The notes under the pieces: generated by a model
Databases searched by the model: none
What the model saw: the letters and a program-made list of their open reading frames with translations, nothing else
What the model was told of the DNA's origin: nothing
From: Acidimicrobiales bacterium
GTDB lineage: Bacteria > Actinomycetota > Acidimicrobiia > Acidimicrobiales > Aldehydirespiratoraceae
NCBI GenBank assembly: GCA_029263215.1
Contig: JAJCXY010000028.1
Location: 1 to 43,663, forward strand
Direction of reading: 5' to 3'
DNA: 43,663 nucleotides
Position numbers and translations under genes: made by a program
In this document: positions 23,514 to 31,131 of the stretch, in pieces
How the letters are laid out: every line of letters starts with the position of its first letter
How positions within the stretch are numbered: position 1 is the stretch's first letter

Positions 23514-24118
23514 ATCATCTCTCCACGACGAACGATCACATGGTCGATGATGCCGTAATCCTTGGCTTCCTCGGCGGTGAACCAGCGATCGCGGTCGGAG
23601 TCGATCTCGATCTGTTCGTAGGTCTGGCCGGTGTGTTGGGCGATGCGTTCCTGCAAGAGCTTCTTGGTGTAGGCCATCTGCTCGGCCTGGATGGCAATGT
23701 CAGTGGCCTGGCCCTGAACGCCACCGAGGGGCTGATGCATCATGATGCGAGCGTGAGGCAGCGCGTAGCGCTTGCCTGGGGCACCCGCACACAGCAGGAA
23801 CTGGCCCATCGAAGCACCCAACCCCATACAGATCGTGCCCACCTCGGGCTCGACGAACTGCATCGTGTCGTAGATGGCCATACCCGCGGTGACAGAACCA
23901 CCCGGCGAGTTGATGTAGAGCCAGATCGGCTTTTCCTTGTCCTGACCCTCGAGGAAGAGCAGCTGGGCCGTGATGTAGTTGGCGATCTCGTCGTTGACAT
24001 CGGTGCCGAGCACGACGATGCGATCCTGGAGCAGGCGGTAGTAGATATCGGCTTGGGGGTTTCCGACCATTGCGGTGGAGTTGAGCTGCGGAGGCAGATT
24101 CTGCGAAGGCAAGTTCAT
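23510..24118 (-). CDS. clpP: ATP-dependent Clp protease proteolytic subunit
   Basis: 202 residues, normal length. Serine peptidase of the ClpXP/ClpCP complexes. The catalytic triad is visible: Ser103 in [11 protein letters not shown], His128 in [10 protein letters not shown], and the Asp of the [10 protein letters not shown] segment near 175. The [19 protein letters not shown] segment forms the substrate-side loop. The start ATG at 24118 has a leaderless-type box. Only one clpP copy is seen here, whereas actinobacteria usually carry two or more, often in tandem. clpX is not nearby. Divergent from tRNA-Leu. Confidence 0.96.
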   Translation of the reverse strand: MNLPSQNLPPQLNSTAMVGNPQADIYYRLLQDRIVVLGTDVNDEIANYITAQLLFLEGQDKEKPIWLYINSPGGSVTAGMAIYDTMQFVEPEVGTICMGLGASMGQFLLCAGAPGKRYALPHARIMMHQPLGGVQGQATDIAIQAEQMAYTKKLLQERIAQHTGQTYEQIEIDSDRDRWFTAEEAKDYGIIDHVIVRRGEMI

Positions 24119-24126
24119 AGGTGCGA

Positions 24127-24132
24127 AGGGTA
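24127..24132 (-). promoter_or_regulatory. -10 box TACCCT, leaderless type, for clpP
   Basis: TACCCT on the minus strand ends 8 bases before the ATG at 24118. I saw no ClgR-like palindrome in the 46 bases to the tRNA. Confidence 0.45.
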
Positions 24133-24146
24133 CCGCCCAGGATCGC

Positions 24147-24152
24147 TAGCCT
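24147..24152 (+). promoter_or_regulatory. -10 box TAGCCT for tRNA-Leu
   Basis: TAGCCT lies 12 bases before the first base of the tRNA (24165), consistent with a short 5' leader. Confidence 0.4.
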
Positions 24153-24164
24153 GGCGCCACGCCC

Positions 24165-24248
24165 GCGGACGTGGCGGAATTGGCATACGCGCCAGGTTTA
24201 GGTCCTGGTACCCGAAAGGGTGTGGGGGTTCGAGTCCCCCCGTCCGCA
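24165..24248 (+). tRNA. tRNA-Leu (anticodon UAG)
   Basis: 84 bases. The acceptor arms GCGGACG (24165-24171) and CGTCCGC (24241-24247) pair fully, with discriminator A. The anticodon arm is CCAGG-TTTAGGT-CCTGG, giving anticodon TAG (reads CUA and CUN by wobble). A long variable arm (TACCCGAAAGGGTGTG region) and the T arm GGGGGTTCGAGTCCCCC identify a class II tRNA, leucine by anticodon. The CCA end is not encoded. Confidence 0.97.
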
Positions 24249-24255
24249 CAACGAA

Positions 24256-25119
24256 TCACGACACTGCAGGGGTCCGGGCGCGGGCCAGCGTGCCGTAGAG
24301 GACGCCAGCGATCACCACTGCCCCTCCCACGAACGTGGCGGTGGTTGGAGACTCGCTGAATGCCAGCCACGCCCAGGTGGTGGCAGCCAAGGTCTCGACG
24401 GGTGTGAACAAGGCGACCTCGGCCACCGGGGCGTACCGCGGAGCGTGGGTGTGGGCCAACCTCCCCAGAGGATTGAAGATCAGGCCCATGGCGGCAACCG
24501 CCAGATAGGCCCGGGTGGAAAGGCCGAACGGGTCGGCGAAGGCCACCGATGCGCCGATGGTCACCAGCGCCGCAATGCCGAGGCCCAGGAATCGGCTCAT
24601 GTCCCCGTAGCGGCGCCAGATGTTCATATTGATCGAGAACGCCAGTACCGCCACCATCGCCAGCATGTCGCCGGTGAGATTGGGCTCGCCAACCGACCCC
24701 GACACCACTATCACCACACCCACGATTGTCACGAGGATGGCCACCCACACCCGTCTCGATACGCGCTCTCCGAGAAAGATTCTGCCGATGACGGCTGCCA
24801 CCAGCGGCGATGCGGCCACGATCACCACCACATTGGCGACATTGGTTCTCGTGACGGCGGTGACAAAGGTGATCTGGCTGACACCGGAGAGGAGACCGAC
24901 GGCCAGCAAGGGCCGAGGGTTGCGACGGAAAAGCTCGACGGGGCTGCCGCCCTCGAACACCCGCTGGAGGAGAACCTGGACCGGGAATGACATGAGGCCG
25001 ACCAGGAACGCCACGTCCCAACCGTCGAGCTCCGACAAGCGCACGAAGTAGGAATCGGTCGAGACCAGCAGCATTCCCAGAGCGGCGAGACCCCAGCCCT
25101 TGCGCCGGTCGTCGATCAC
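24256..25119 (-). CDS. EamA/DMT family transporter
   Basis: 287 residues. GTG start at 25119 overlapping the rdgB stop (GTGA), so it is the last gene of the murI operon. Ten hydrophobic helices in two halves; NVVVIVAASPLVAAVIGRIFLGERVSRR and VALFTPVETLAATTWAWLAFSESPT are the two repeat-end signatures of the family. A metabolite exporter with unknown substrate. The first half and the charged loop differ from the paralogue at 7358-8248, so they are not recent duplicates. Its 3' end lies 7 bases from the convergent tRNA-Leu gene. Confidence 0.88.
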   Translation of the reverse strand: MIDDRRKGWGLAALGMLLVSTDSYFVRLSELDGWDVAFLVGLMSFPVQVLLQRVFEGGSPVELFRRNPRPLLAVGLLSGVSQITFVTAVTRTNVANVVVIVAASPLVAAVIGRIFLGERVSRRVWVAILVTIVGVVIVVSGSVGEPNLTGDMLAMVAVLAFSINMNIWRRYGDMSRFLGLGIAALVTIGASVAFADPFGLSTRAYLAVAAMGLIFNPLGRLAHTHAPRYAPVAEVALFTPVETLAATTWAWLAFSESPTTATFVGGAVVIAGVLYGTLARARTPAVS

Positions 25120-25718
25120 CCCCGACCAGCCAGTGCTTCGGCGAGCGCTCGAAAGGCTCGGCCCCGATGGCTGATCTCGTGCTTCTCGTCGCCCATCTCG
25201 GCGAACGACCTACCTCCTGATCCGGCAGGCACGAATACAGGGTCGTAACCGAAACCCCCGCCACCGGTGGGCTCGACCGCGATCGCGCCTTCGACCGACC
25301 CCTCCACCATCAGCTCGCCACCATCGGGCCACACCACCATCACCACGGTGCGGAACCGAGCCGAGCGCTCCGCTGGGGTGTGGGCGCCGACGCGTTGGAG
25401 TTCGGCCAGAAGGTGATCGACGTTGTCGGCGTAGGTGGCATGATCGCCCGCGTAGCGCGCCGACAACACTCCCGGCTCGCCATCGAGAGCGTCGACCTCC
25501 AGTCCGGTGTCGTCGCTCACTGCGGGAGCACACGCGGCCGCACAGACCGCCCTCGCCTTGAGTCGAGCATTGCCCTCGAGGTCTGGCGCGTCCTCCACCA
25601 CGTCGGCCAGGCCTTCGGGCCGTGGCCTCAGATCGACCAGACCATCGAGCACGAGCGCGATCTCCGCGACCTTGTCGGGATTGGCACTGGCACAGACGAG
25701 CCTGGGCAACCCCTCCAT
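25116..25718 (-). CDS. rdgB: RdgB/HAM1 family XTP/dITP diphosphatase
   Basis: 200 residues from the ATG at 25718, one base after the rph stop; the frame further up is antisense-like. Removes non-canonical purine nucleotides (ITP, dITP, XTP) as monophosphates. Signatures: CASANPDKVAEI (triphosphate site), PDLEGNARLKAR, AVSDDTGLEVDAL (metal-binding Asp), GVLSARYAGD, GGGGFGYDPVFVP and EISHRGRAFRAL. Pairing with rph is a widespread arrangement in bacteria. Confidence 0.95.
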   Translation of the reverse strand: MEGLPRLVCASANPDKVAEIALVLDGLVDLRPRPEGLADVVEDAPDLEGNARLKARAVCAAACAPAVSDDTGLEVDALDGEPGVLSARYAGDHATYADNVDHLLAELQRVGAHTPAERSARFRTVVMVVWPDGGELMVEGSVEGAIAVEPTGGGGFGYDPVFVPAGSGGRSFAEMGDEKHEISHRGRAFRALAEALAGRG

Positions 25719-25719
25719 G

Positions 25720-26460
25720 TCAGCGCGAGCTGTCGTCGCGCGCCGCAGGTGGCGAGGCCAAGACCTCGCGCTGGGCATCCATGATCTCGGCGATTCCTCC
25801 CTCCGCAAGACCCAAAAGGTCGTCGAGTTGAGAGCGCGAGAACGACTCGCCCTCGGCTGTGCCCTGCACCTCGATGAACTCTCCGGTACCGGTCATGACG
25901 ACATTGAAATCGACCTCGGCGGTTGAGTCCTCGGGGTAGGGAAGATCGAGCAGAGCCGCACCCTTCACGATCCCTACCGAAATCGCCGCGCACTCTGTGT
26001 GGAGAGGGTTGGCAGCCATGGCACCGGAAGCAACGAGACGTTCGCACGCATCGTGCAGAGCCACATAACCACCGCAAATGGAGGCTGTACGGGTGCCTCC
26101 GTCGGCCTGCAAGACATCACAATCGATGGTGATCGATCGCTCACCCAGAGCGGAAAGATCGATCACGGCCCTGAGAGATCGCCCGATCAGGCGTTGAATC
26201 TCCTGATCGCGGCCCGATGTGCGGCGCCGGATCCTCTCCGGCGAAGAGCCCGGAAGCATCGAATACTCCGCGGTGACCCAACCCTTCCCGGTGTTGCGCA
26301 GCCATCGGGGGGTGTCGTCGTCGACCGATGCGGTGCACAGGACCCGCGTCTGGCCGAACGAGACGAGGACCGAACCCATCGACATCGTGGTGAAGTCGCG
26401 TTCGAACGAGAACGGACGCAGCTCATCGGGGCGACGGCCATCGAAACGGGTGATGCTCAC
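25720..26460 (-). CDS. rph: Ribonuclease PH
   Basis: 246 residues, GTG start at 26460 with GGAG about 10 bases upstream. Phosphorolytic 3'-to-5' exonuclease that trims tRNA 3' ends. Complete RNase PH fold: [55 protein letters not shown] (phosphate-binding Arg), [24 protein letters not shown] (catalytic Asp) and [22 protein letters not shown]. Lies 38 bases after the MBL-fold gene, itself a candidate tRNA 3' nuclease relative, and 1 base before rdgB. Confidence 0.96.
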   Translation of the reverse strand: MSITRFDGRRPDELRPFSFERDFTTMSMGSVLVSFGQTRVLCTASVDDDTPRWLRNTGKGWVTAEYSMLPGSSPERIRRRTSGRDQEIQRLIGRSLRAVIDLSALGERSITIDCDVLQADGGTRTASICGGYVALHDACERLVASGAMAANPLHTECAAISVGIVKGAALLDLPYPEDSTAEVDFNVVMTGTGEFIEVQGTAEGESFSRSQLDDLLGLAEGGIAEIMDAQREVLASPPAARDDSSR

Positions 26461-26498
26461 GGGAGACTCCGCAGGTTGGGAAGTGAATCAGGATGCGG

Positions 26499-27242
26499 CT
26501 AGACCGCGAACCGGGCGCCCGGCAGGGCAACCTCGACGGCGTCACCGTAGGCCGCTTCGGCCTCGGCGCGGTGCGCTTCGGGATCAGACCCAGGCACGAG
26601 GTGGGTGACCACCAGGCGACGAGCCTCTGCCTCTCGCGCCCGCTCACCCGCCTCGCGGGCACTGAGATGAGGAATACCATGGTCTTCGAAAGCGCTCAGG
26701 TGGCTGGCATCACACACCACAAGATCGAGATCCCTGCCGAGCTCTGAGATCTTCCAGTTGGGTCCGGTGTCGGAGGTGTAGCCCACCGAGAGACCTCCGC
26801 AATCGGTGCGAGTGGCCAGAGTCTCCACCGGATGATCGGTTCTACTGAAGGTCCATGTCTGGTCGGCGACCGACACCACCGATGCCGCGTCGATCGTGTG
26901 CCAATCGAAGGGCTCGCCGTGGGGCGACCCGGCCGCGGTGACGGCATCATTCATCTGGCGGGTGACGGCGGTGCCGTAGACCGGAATGCCCGACCGGGGC
27001 GCGAAGTACTTGAAGACGTTTCGCAACACCGGCAGCTCGAGCCAATGGTCGGGATGACAGTGGGTGAGTATCACCGCAGTGATCTCGCTGAGGTCGATCT
27101 CGCGCTGCAGAGGGCCGATCGTGCCTGGTCCGCATTCGAGAAGGACCGAGGCCTGCTCGGTGCGAACGAGGTAGCCGGAGCACGCGTTGAGGGCCGATGC
27201 ATAGGAACCGGATGACCCGAGCACGACAACCTCGATAGTCAC
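26499..27242 (-). CDS. MBL-fold metallo-hydrolase (RNase Z-like group)
   Basis: 247 residues, GTG start at 27242 overlapping the murI stop (GTGA). Metallo-beta-lactamase fold: VVLGSSGSYASALNACSGYLV at the N-terminus, VILTHCHPDHWLELPVL (metal motif HxHxDH with the first His in THCHPDH), VGYTSDTGP, VVCDASHL (bridging Asp) and VVTHLVPG (last His). The layout is that of the ribonuclease Z/arylsulfatase-type branch, but the full exosite arm of tRNase Z is not evident. The same gene order, murI-MBL-rph-rdgB, is known in other actinobacteria including mycobacteria. Substrate unproven. Confidence 0.88.
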   Translation of the reverse strand: MTIEVVVLGSSGSYASALNACSGYLVRTEQASVLLECGPGTIGPLQREIDLSEITAVILTHCHPDHWLELPVLRNVFKYFAPRSGIPVYGTAVTRQMNDAVTAAGSPHGEPFDWHTIDAASVVSVADQTWTFSRTDHPVETLATRTDCGGLSVGYTSDTGPNWKISELGRDLDLVVCDASHLSAFEDHGIPHLSAREAGERAREAEARRLVVTHLVPGSDPEAHRAEAEAAYGDAVEVALPGARFAV

Positions 27243-28090
27243 TCGACGCCGTCCCAGCTATGGGGTCGGACCTCATCGAGTTCAGGACCCAGCAGGCGTC
27301 GGCCGAGCTCGGCGAAGACCTCGACATCGCCGGTGGAGACGAACCGGTGCCACGCGGCCGGAGCAAGGGGCGAAGACCCGTCACGCTGGATGTCCGCGTC
27401 CTCGAGAGCTCGATCTACGGCGAATGCCGTCTCATCGGCGGAAGAAACCAGCACCACATCTCGACCCATCACATCGCCGATCGTACGGGCAAGAAAGGGG
27501 TAGTGGGTACAGCCGAGCAAGAGGCTGTCGACCTTCGCGTCGCGCAGGGGTGCGAGAAGCCGAGTGGCCAGAACCCGTACCTGCTCGGAGTCTGTTTCGC
27601 CCCGCTCGACAAACTCGACGAAACCAGGGCAGGCCGCACAGGTGAGTTCGACCCGGGGAGCAAGTCGGGAGGCAGCGCGCTGGTAGGCACCGCTCGCGAC
27701 GGTGCCGACGGTGCCGATCACGCCGACACGATCGGTGAGCGAAACTTCCAGCACCGAACGCAGCCCGGGCTCCAACACGCCCACCACGGGTACCGACACT
27801 CGGGCCGCGAGTTCATCGAGCGCAACCGCGGTGGCGGTGTTGCACGCAACGACGATCATCTTGGGATCGAATGCGGCGATCATCCAATCGGTGATCTGGA
27901 TCGCGAACCAGCGCACCTCGTGATGACCGCGGGGGCCGTAGGGGTAGCGGGCAGTGTCGCCGAAATAGACGATGTTCTCGGCGGGGAGAAGGTCGATGAC
28001 CGCCCGCGCGACCGTGAGTCCACCGAAGCCGGAGTCGAAGATCGCGATAGGCCGGTTATCCCCGGCAGGCGAACCAGCGTGTTCCGACAT
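27239..28090 (-). CDS. murI: Glutamate racemase
   Basis: 283 residues from the ATG at 28090; a TAGTGT box 8 bases upstream decides this over the ATG 10 codons earlier. Makes D-glutamate for peptidoglycan. Motifs: IAIFDSGFGGLTVARA (catalytic Asp/Ser), YFGDTARYPYG, IVVACNTATAVAL (first catalytic Cys) and LLLGCTHYPFL (second catalytic Cys, with the His). First gene of a five-gene coupled operon, murI-MBL-rph-rdgB-eamA. Confidence 0.96.
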   Translation of the reverse strand: MSEHAGSPAGDNRPIAIFDSGFGGLTVARAVIDLLPAENIVYFGDTARYPYGPRGHHEVRWFAIQITDWMIAAFDPKMIVVACNTATAVALDELAARVSVPVVGVLEPGLRSVLEVSLTDRVGVIGTVGTVASGAYQRAASRLAPRVELTCAACPGFVEFVERGETDSEQVRVLATRLLAPLRDAKVDSLLLGCTHYPFLARTIGDVMGRDVVLVSSADETAFAVDRALEDADIQRDGSSPLAPAAWHRFVSTGDVEVFAELGRRLLGPELDEVRPHSWDGVE

Positions 28091-28098
28091 CGCCGGAG

Positions 28099-28104
28099 AC
28101 ACTA
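28099..28104 (-). promoter_or_regulatory. -10 box TAGTGT, leaderless type, for murI
   Basis: TAGTGT on the minus strand ends 8 bases before the ATG at 28090. It places the murI promoter between rpmG and murI. Confidence 0.45.
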
Positions 28105-28142
28105 GATCGCCAGGCACCAACGGTGGCGCCTTCGAGGACCGA

Positions 28143-28301
28143 TCAGCGCTCTTCTTTGAAGACGACGTGCTTGCGAACGACGGGATCGTACTTCTTGATC
28201 TCGATGCGCTCGCGAGTGTTTGCCTTGTTCTTGGTGGTGACGTAGGTGTAGCCGGTGCCGGCGGTGGAACGCAGCTTGATGATTGGACGCTTGTCGCTCA
28301 T
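28143..28301 (-). CDS. rpmG: 50S ribosomal protein L33 (bL33), Cys-free form
   Basis: 52 residues, too short for most gene lists. Sequence [20 protein letters not shown]...[15 protein letters not shown] is a clear bL33. It has no cysteine at all, so it is the zinc-independent (C-minus) type. GAGGGG just upstream of the ATG, overlapping the end of rpmB, serves as ribosome binding site. Second gene after rpmB, gap 10 bases. Component of the large ribosomal subunit near the E site. Confidence 0.95.
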   Translation of the reverse strand: MSDKRPIIKLRSTAGTGYTYVTTKNKANTRERIEIKKYDPVVRKHVVFKEER

Positions 28302-28311
28302 GATCGGCCCC

Positions 28312-28548
28312 TCAGATCTTCTGGCCGTCGCGACGCATGTCGGCCACGACTCGCTCGATACCGCGCTTGTCGATGGTCTTGATGCCCTTGGTACTCACGT
28401 TGAGCGTGATCCAACGGCGCTCACTATCGAGGTAGTAGCGCTTCTTTTGAACATTAGGATCCCAGCGACGACTCGAACGGCGGTGCGAGTGCGACAGCTG
28501 CTTGCCAAAGTGCGGTTTCTTGCCGGTTACCTGGCAGATCTTTCTCAT
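28312..28548 (-). CDS. rpmB: 50S ribosomal protein L28 (bL28), zinc-ligand-poor form
   Basis: 78 residues. The ATG at 28548 has AGGAG at an ideal distance. [32 protein letters not shown] is the family N-terminus. The first CxxC of zinc-binding L28 is reduced to CQVT, as in Escherichia coli L28, and there is no other Cys, so this is a C-minus form. It pairs with the Cys-free L33 downstream. In several actinobacteria such pairs are the zinc-sparing copies under Zur control, but here it could also be the only copy. TACCAT at 28598-28603 could be the -10 box of a leadered promoter. Confidence 0.96.
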   Translation of the reverse strand: MRKICQVTGKKPHFGKQLSHSHRRSSRRWDPNVQKKRYYLDSERRWITLNVSTKGIKTIDKRGIERVVADMRRDGQKI

Positions 28549-28597
28549 CGTGAGACTCCTGATCGGCCCACAATCCTGGGCACGAGAACGACCAGAA

Positions 28598-28603
28598 ATG
28601 GTA
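28598..28603 (-). promoter_or_regulatory. -10-like box TACCAT for rpmB-rpmG
   Basis: TACCAT on the minus strand lies 49 bases before the rpmB ATG. It sits inside the small palindrome TGGTACCA, and the leader contains the ribosome binding site. Confidence 0.35.
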
Positions 28604-28634
28604 CCAAGCAGGCTCGGAGACTCCACCCAGTGGC

Positions 28635-28640
28635 TAGCCT
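28635..28640 (+). promoter_or_regulatory. -10 box TAGCCT, leaderless type, for ispH
   Basis: TAGCCT ends 7 bases before the GTG at 28648, which supports that start over the long upstream frame. Confidence 0.48.
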
Positions 28641-28647
28641 CGGCGCC

Positions 28648-29691
28648 GTGACGGTCGACAAGGTTCTGCTCGCTGCACCACGAGGGTTCTGTGCTGGCGT
28701 GGAAATGGCCATCAAGGCCCTCGCTTGGATGGTTCGAGCCTTCGAGCCACCGGTCTACTGCTACCACGAGATAGTGCACAATCAGTTGGTTGTTCAACGC
28801 TTCGAAGAGCTCGGTGTGGTGTTCGTCGATGACATCGCCGAGGTCGCGGCCGGCCGGCCGATCATGTTGTCGGCCCACGGCTCCGCTCCCGAAGTGGTTG
28901 CCGCGGCCCGCGATCGCGGGGGCTATGTGGTCGACGCCGTGTGCCCCCTCGTCACCAAGGTCCACCACGAGGTGAAGACCCGGGCCGGCAAGGGCTACCA
29001 GATCGTCTACGTGGGTCATCAGGGCCACGAAGAGGCGATCGGCACGATGGCGGTCGCTCCCGATGCCATACATCGGGTGGAGACCGCTGAGGAGGTGGCC
29101 AACCTCCCCGACTTCACCAACCCCGTGGCGGTCCTCGCTCAGACCACCCTGTCACACAGGGAATGGGCCGGTGTGCTCGCCGCCACCCGCGAGAGGTTCC
29201 CCGAGCTCTGGCAGCCGGGCCGCTCCGATCTCTGCTTCGCCACGACCAACCGCCAGTCTGCTCTCATGGAGATTGCGCCGAGGTGCGATGCGATGGTGGT
29301 GATCGGGTCGGCCAACTCTTCCAACACCAATGCCCTCGCCGGGTTGGCCAAGGAAGCAGGGTGCCCTCGCGTGTTTCGGGTCAACGGTGCCGACGAACTC
29401 CCCGACGACCTCAGCGGCATCGTGGGTGTAACCGCGGGAGCGTCCGCCCCCGAAGACCTCGTCCGAGCCGTCATCGATCACCTGTCGCCCTCCGGCGGTG
29501 TGGAAGAGGTCGAGGTCACCGACGAAGACGAGTACTTCCCACCGCCGCGCAACCTGCGTGATCTTCTGGGCGCGGTGGACGCCGTCGCCCTCCTCACCCT
29601 GGGCAGCGCCGCCGAGCGGGCCCCGCTCGACGACCGCAGTATCGACGCGTCCGACGTCCTCGAATCTCTAGCGGCCAACGATGCCGGCTGA
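28648..29691 (+). CDS. ispH: 4-hydroxy-3-methylbut-2-enyl diphosphate reductase
   Basis: 347 residues from the GTG at 28648. Last enzyme of the non-mevalonate isoprenoid pathway: an iron-sulfur enzyme making IPP and DMAPP. The three cluster Cys are in PRGFCAGV (Cys15), DAVCPLV (Cys99) and [11 protein letters not shown] (Cys196). Also visible are YCYHEIVHN (substrate His), [17 protein letters not shown] and [12 protein letters not shown]. An acidic C-terminal extension of about 45 residues ([16 protein letters not shown]...) follows the core, longer than in E. coli. Stand-alone gene between rpmB and plsC. Confidence 0.96.
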   Translation: MTVDKVLLAAPRGFCAGVEMAIKALAWMVRAFEPPVYCYHEIVHNQLVVQRFEELGVVFVDDIAEVAAGRPIMLSAHGSAPEVVAAARDRGGYVVDAVCPLVTKVHHEVKTRAGKGYQIVYVGHQGHEEAIGTMAVAPDAIHRVETAEEVANLPDFTNPVAVLAQTTLSHREWAGVLAATRERFPELWQPGRSDLCFATTNRQSALMEIAPRCDAMVVIGSANSSNTNALAGLAKEAGCPRVFRVNGADELPDDLSGIVGVTAGASAPEDLVRAVIDHLSPSGGVEEVEVTDEDEYFPPPRNLRDLLGAVDAVALLTLGSAAERAPLDDRSIDASDVLESLAANDAG

Positions 29692-29716
29692 GAGTCTTTC
29701 CGGACCCGGCGGCCAA

Positions 29717-29737
29717 CGCCTGCTCAGGGTTCAGGCG
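29717..29737. terminator. Small hairpin between convergent ispH and plsC
   Basis: CGCCTG (29717-29722) and CAGGCG (29732-29737) pair around a 9-base loop and touch the stop codon of the plsC-like gene. No T-run follows; modest evidence. Confidence 0.35.
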
Positions 29738-30456
29738 CCCGGAGCCGGCTCGTCGCCCGCCAACACTCTCGCCTCTATGTAGAGATCGCCGAGTTCGTCG
29801 TAGAGGCGATCGGTGAGCTCACGAACCGCACGCCGGGGAACCCTGCCCTCTACCTTCTCCGGAGGCAAAATCGGATCGCCGATCACCACGAAGACCTTTA
29901 TCGGACGAGGGATCTTTGCCCCCAGCGGCAGGGCCCGGGAGCTGCCACCGATACCCACCGGCACGATCGGCACCCCGCTGCGACAAGCCACGAAACTCGG
30001 CCCGTCGAGCACCTGCTCGCGATTGAGACGAGGGCCCTCTTGGCGGGTTCCCTCCGGGAACATCACCAGGGGCTCCCCTAGTGCCAACACATCCTCAGCG
30101 GCACGAAGGGCGGTGCGATCCGCAGATCCACGCTCCACCGGGAAACCACCCATCACCGACAGGAAGGCGCCCAAAGGCTTGGAGTGCCAGAGGTTCTCCT
30201 TGCCCATGAACCTGAGCCGCCGGTTGGTCGACATCCCCACGATGGGGGTGTCGATGAACGAGCGATGCACCGCAGAGAGGATGAAGGGACCCTCGGGGAG
30301 GTTCTCGCGACCCTCCACCTTCATGCGAAAGAGAAGCTTCACCGCGGCATAAAAGCCGAACCAGAGCACGCGGTAGAGCAGGCGGCCCACCAGGGTCTGG
30401 CCGCTGCGCGTCTTGGCATCGTCGCCGCCTCGCCCGTATCGATTGGCATCACTCAT
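29731..30456 (-). CDS. plsC: 1-acyl-sn-glycerol-3-phosphate acyltransferase (PlsC family)
   Basis: 241 residues, ATG at 30456 overlapping the cmk stop (ATGA). Transfers an acyl chain to lysophosphatidic acid in phospholipid synthesis, at the membrane. Family motifs: AVHRSFIDTPIVG (HxxxxD), GGFPVERGSADR (motif II), MFPEGTRQEGP (motif III) and VPIVPVGIGG (motif IV). A hydrophobic stretch near residues 24-44 anchors the protein. A PlsC or other maturation gene next to cmk is common, as in Firmicutes and some actinobacteria. Confidence 0.92.
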   Translation of the reverse strand: MSDANRYGRGGDDAKTRSGQTLVGRLLYRVLWFGFYAAVKLLFRMKVEGRENLPEGPFILSAVHRSFIDTPIVGMSTNRRLRFMGKENLWHSKPLGAFLSVMGGFPVERGSADRTALRAAEDVLALGEPLVMFPEGTRQEGPRLNREQVLDGPSFVACRSGVPIVPVGIGGSSRALPLGAKIPRPIKVFVVIGDPILPPEKVEGRVPRRAVRELTDRLYDELGDLYIEARVLAGDEPAPGA

Positions 30457-31112
30457 ACGGGGCCCTCGGAGCGAGAAGTGGTGGTGAGCAGGCCGGCGAT
30501 GCGGTCGACGACTTCCTCGATCGTGAGCCCGGTGGTATCTACCACCGTGGCATCCTCGGCCTCGGAGAGCGGATCGGCCGAACGGGTGGTGTCGATGGCA
30601 TCGCGCCGGGCGATATCGGCGGCGACCGCCTCGTAGTTGAGATCACCAGCCTCGGCGGCGCGTCTACGTGCTCTCTCGGCCGGGTCGGCGGTGAGGTAGA
30701 TCTTGAGCTCCGCGTCGGGAAACACGACCGTGCCGATGTCGCGACCCTCCAACACTCCTCCACCTTGGGTCTGCGCCCATCGCCGCTGGCGGGCCACCAG
30801 CTCGCGCCGCACATCGGCGTTGGCCGCCACTGTGCTGACCGCCTGGTTTACGTCGGGCTCACGAATATCGCTGGTGACATCCATTCCGTCGACCATGACC
30901 ACGTCGAGTCCGACATCGAGCTCGATCTCGCGGGCGGTTCGCGCCGCAAGGTCCGGATCGCTCGGGTCGCCACCGGCTCGCAGCACCGCGAAGGCCACGG
31001 CGCGATACATCGCTCCGGTGTCGAGATACCTGAGATGGAGCCTCTGAGCCACTGCTCGGGCCACGGTGGACTTACCTGAGCCGGCCGGTCCGTCGATCGC
31101 AATCACACGCAT
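30453..31112 (-). CDS. cmk: Cytidylate kinase
   Basis: 219 residues from the ATG at 31112, which puts the P-loop at its usual place. Phosphorylates CMP and dCMP. Motifs: IAIDGPAGSGKSTVA (7-20 region), LDTGAMYRAVAF, DVTSDIREPDVNQAVSTVAA (CMP-binding insert), GGGVLEGRDIGTVVFPDAELKIYL and ARRRAAEAG (lid). It starts 19 bases after aroA and is coupled to plsC. Order aroA-cmk is widespread. Confidence 0.96.
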   Translation of the reverse strand: MRVIAIDGPAGSGKSTVARAVAQRLHLRYLDTGAMYRAVAFAVLRAGGDPSDPDLAARTAREIELDVGLDVVMVDGMDVTSDIREPDVNQAVSTVAANADVRRELVARQRRWAQTQGGGVLEGRDIGTVVFPDAELKIYLTADPAERARRRAAEAGDLNYEAVAADIARRDAIDTTRSADPLSEAEDATVVDTTGLTIEEVVDRIAGLLTTTSRSEGPV

Positions 31113-31131
31113 TGGTCTCAATCCTGCCGGG

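Noticed and set aside
24146..25264. Minus-strand open frame of 372 codons across the tRNA and eamA
   Set aside because: It overlaps the tRNA and lies out of frame with the EamA protein; Arg/Gly/His-rich nonsense.
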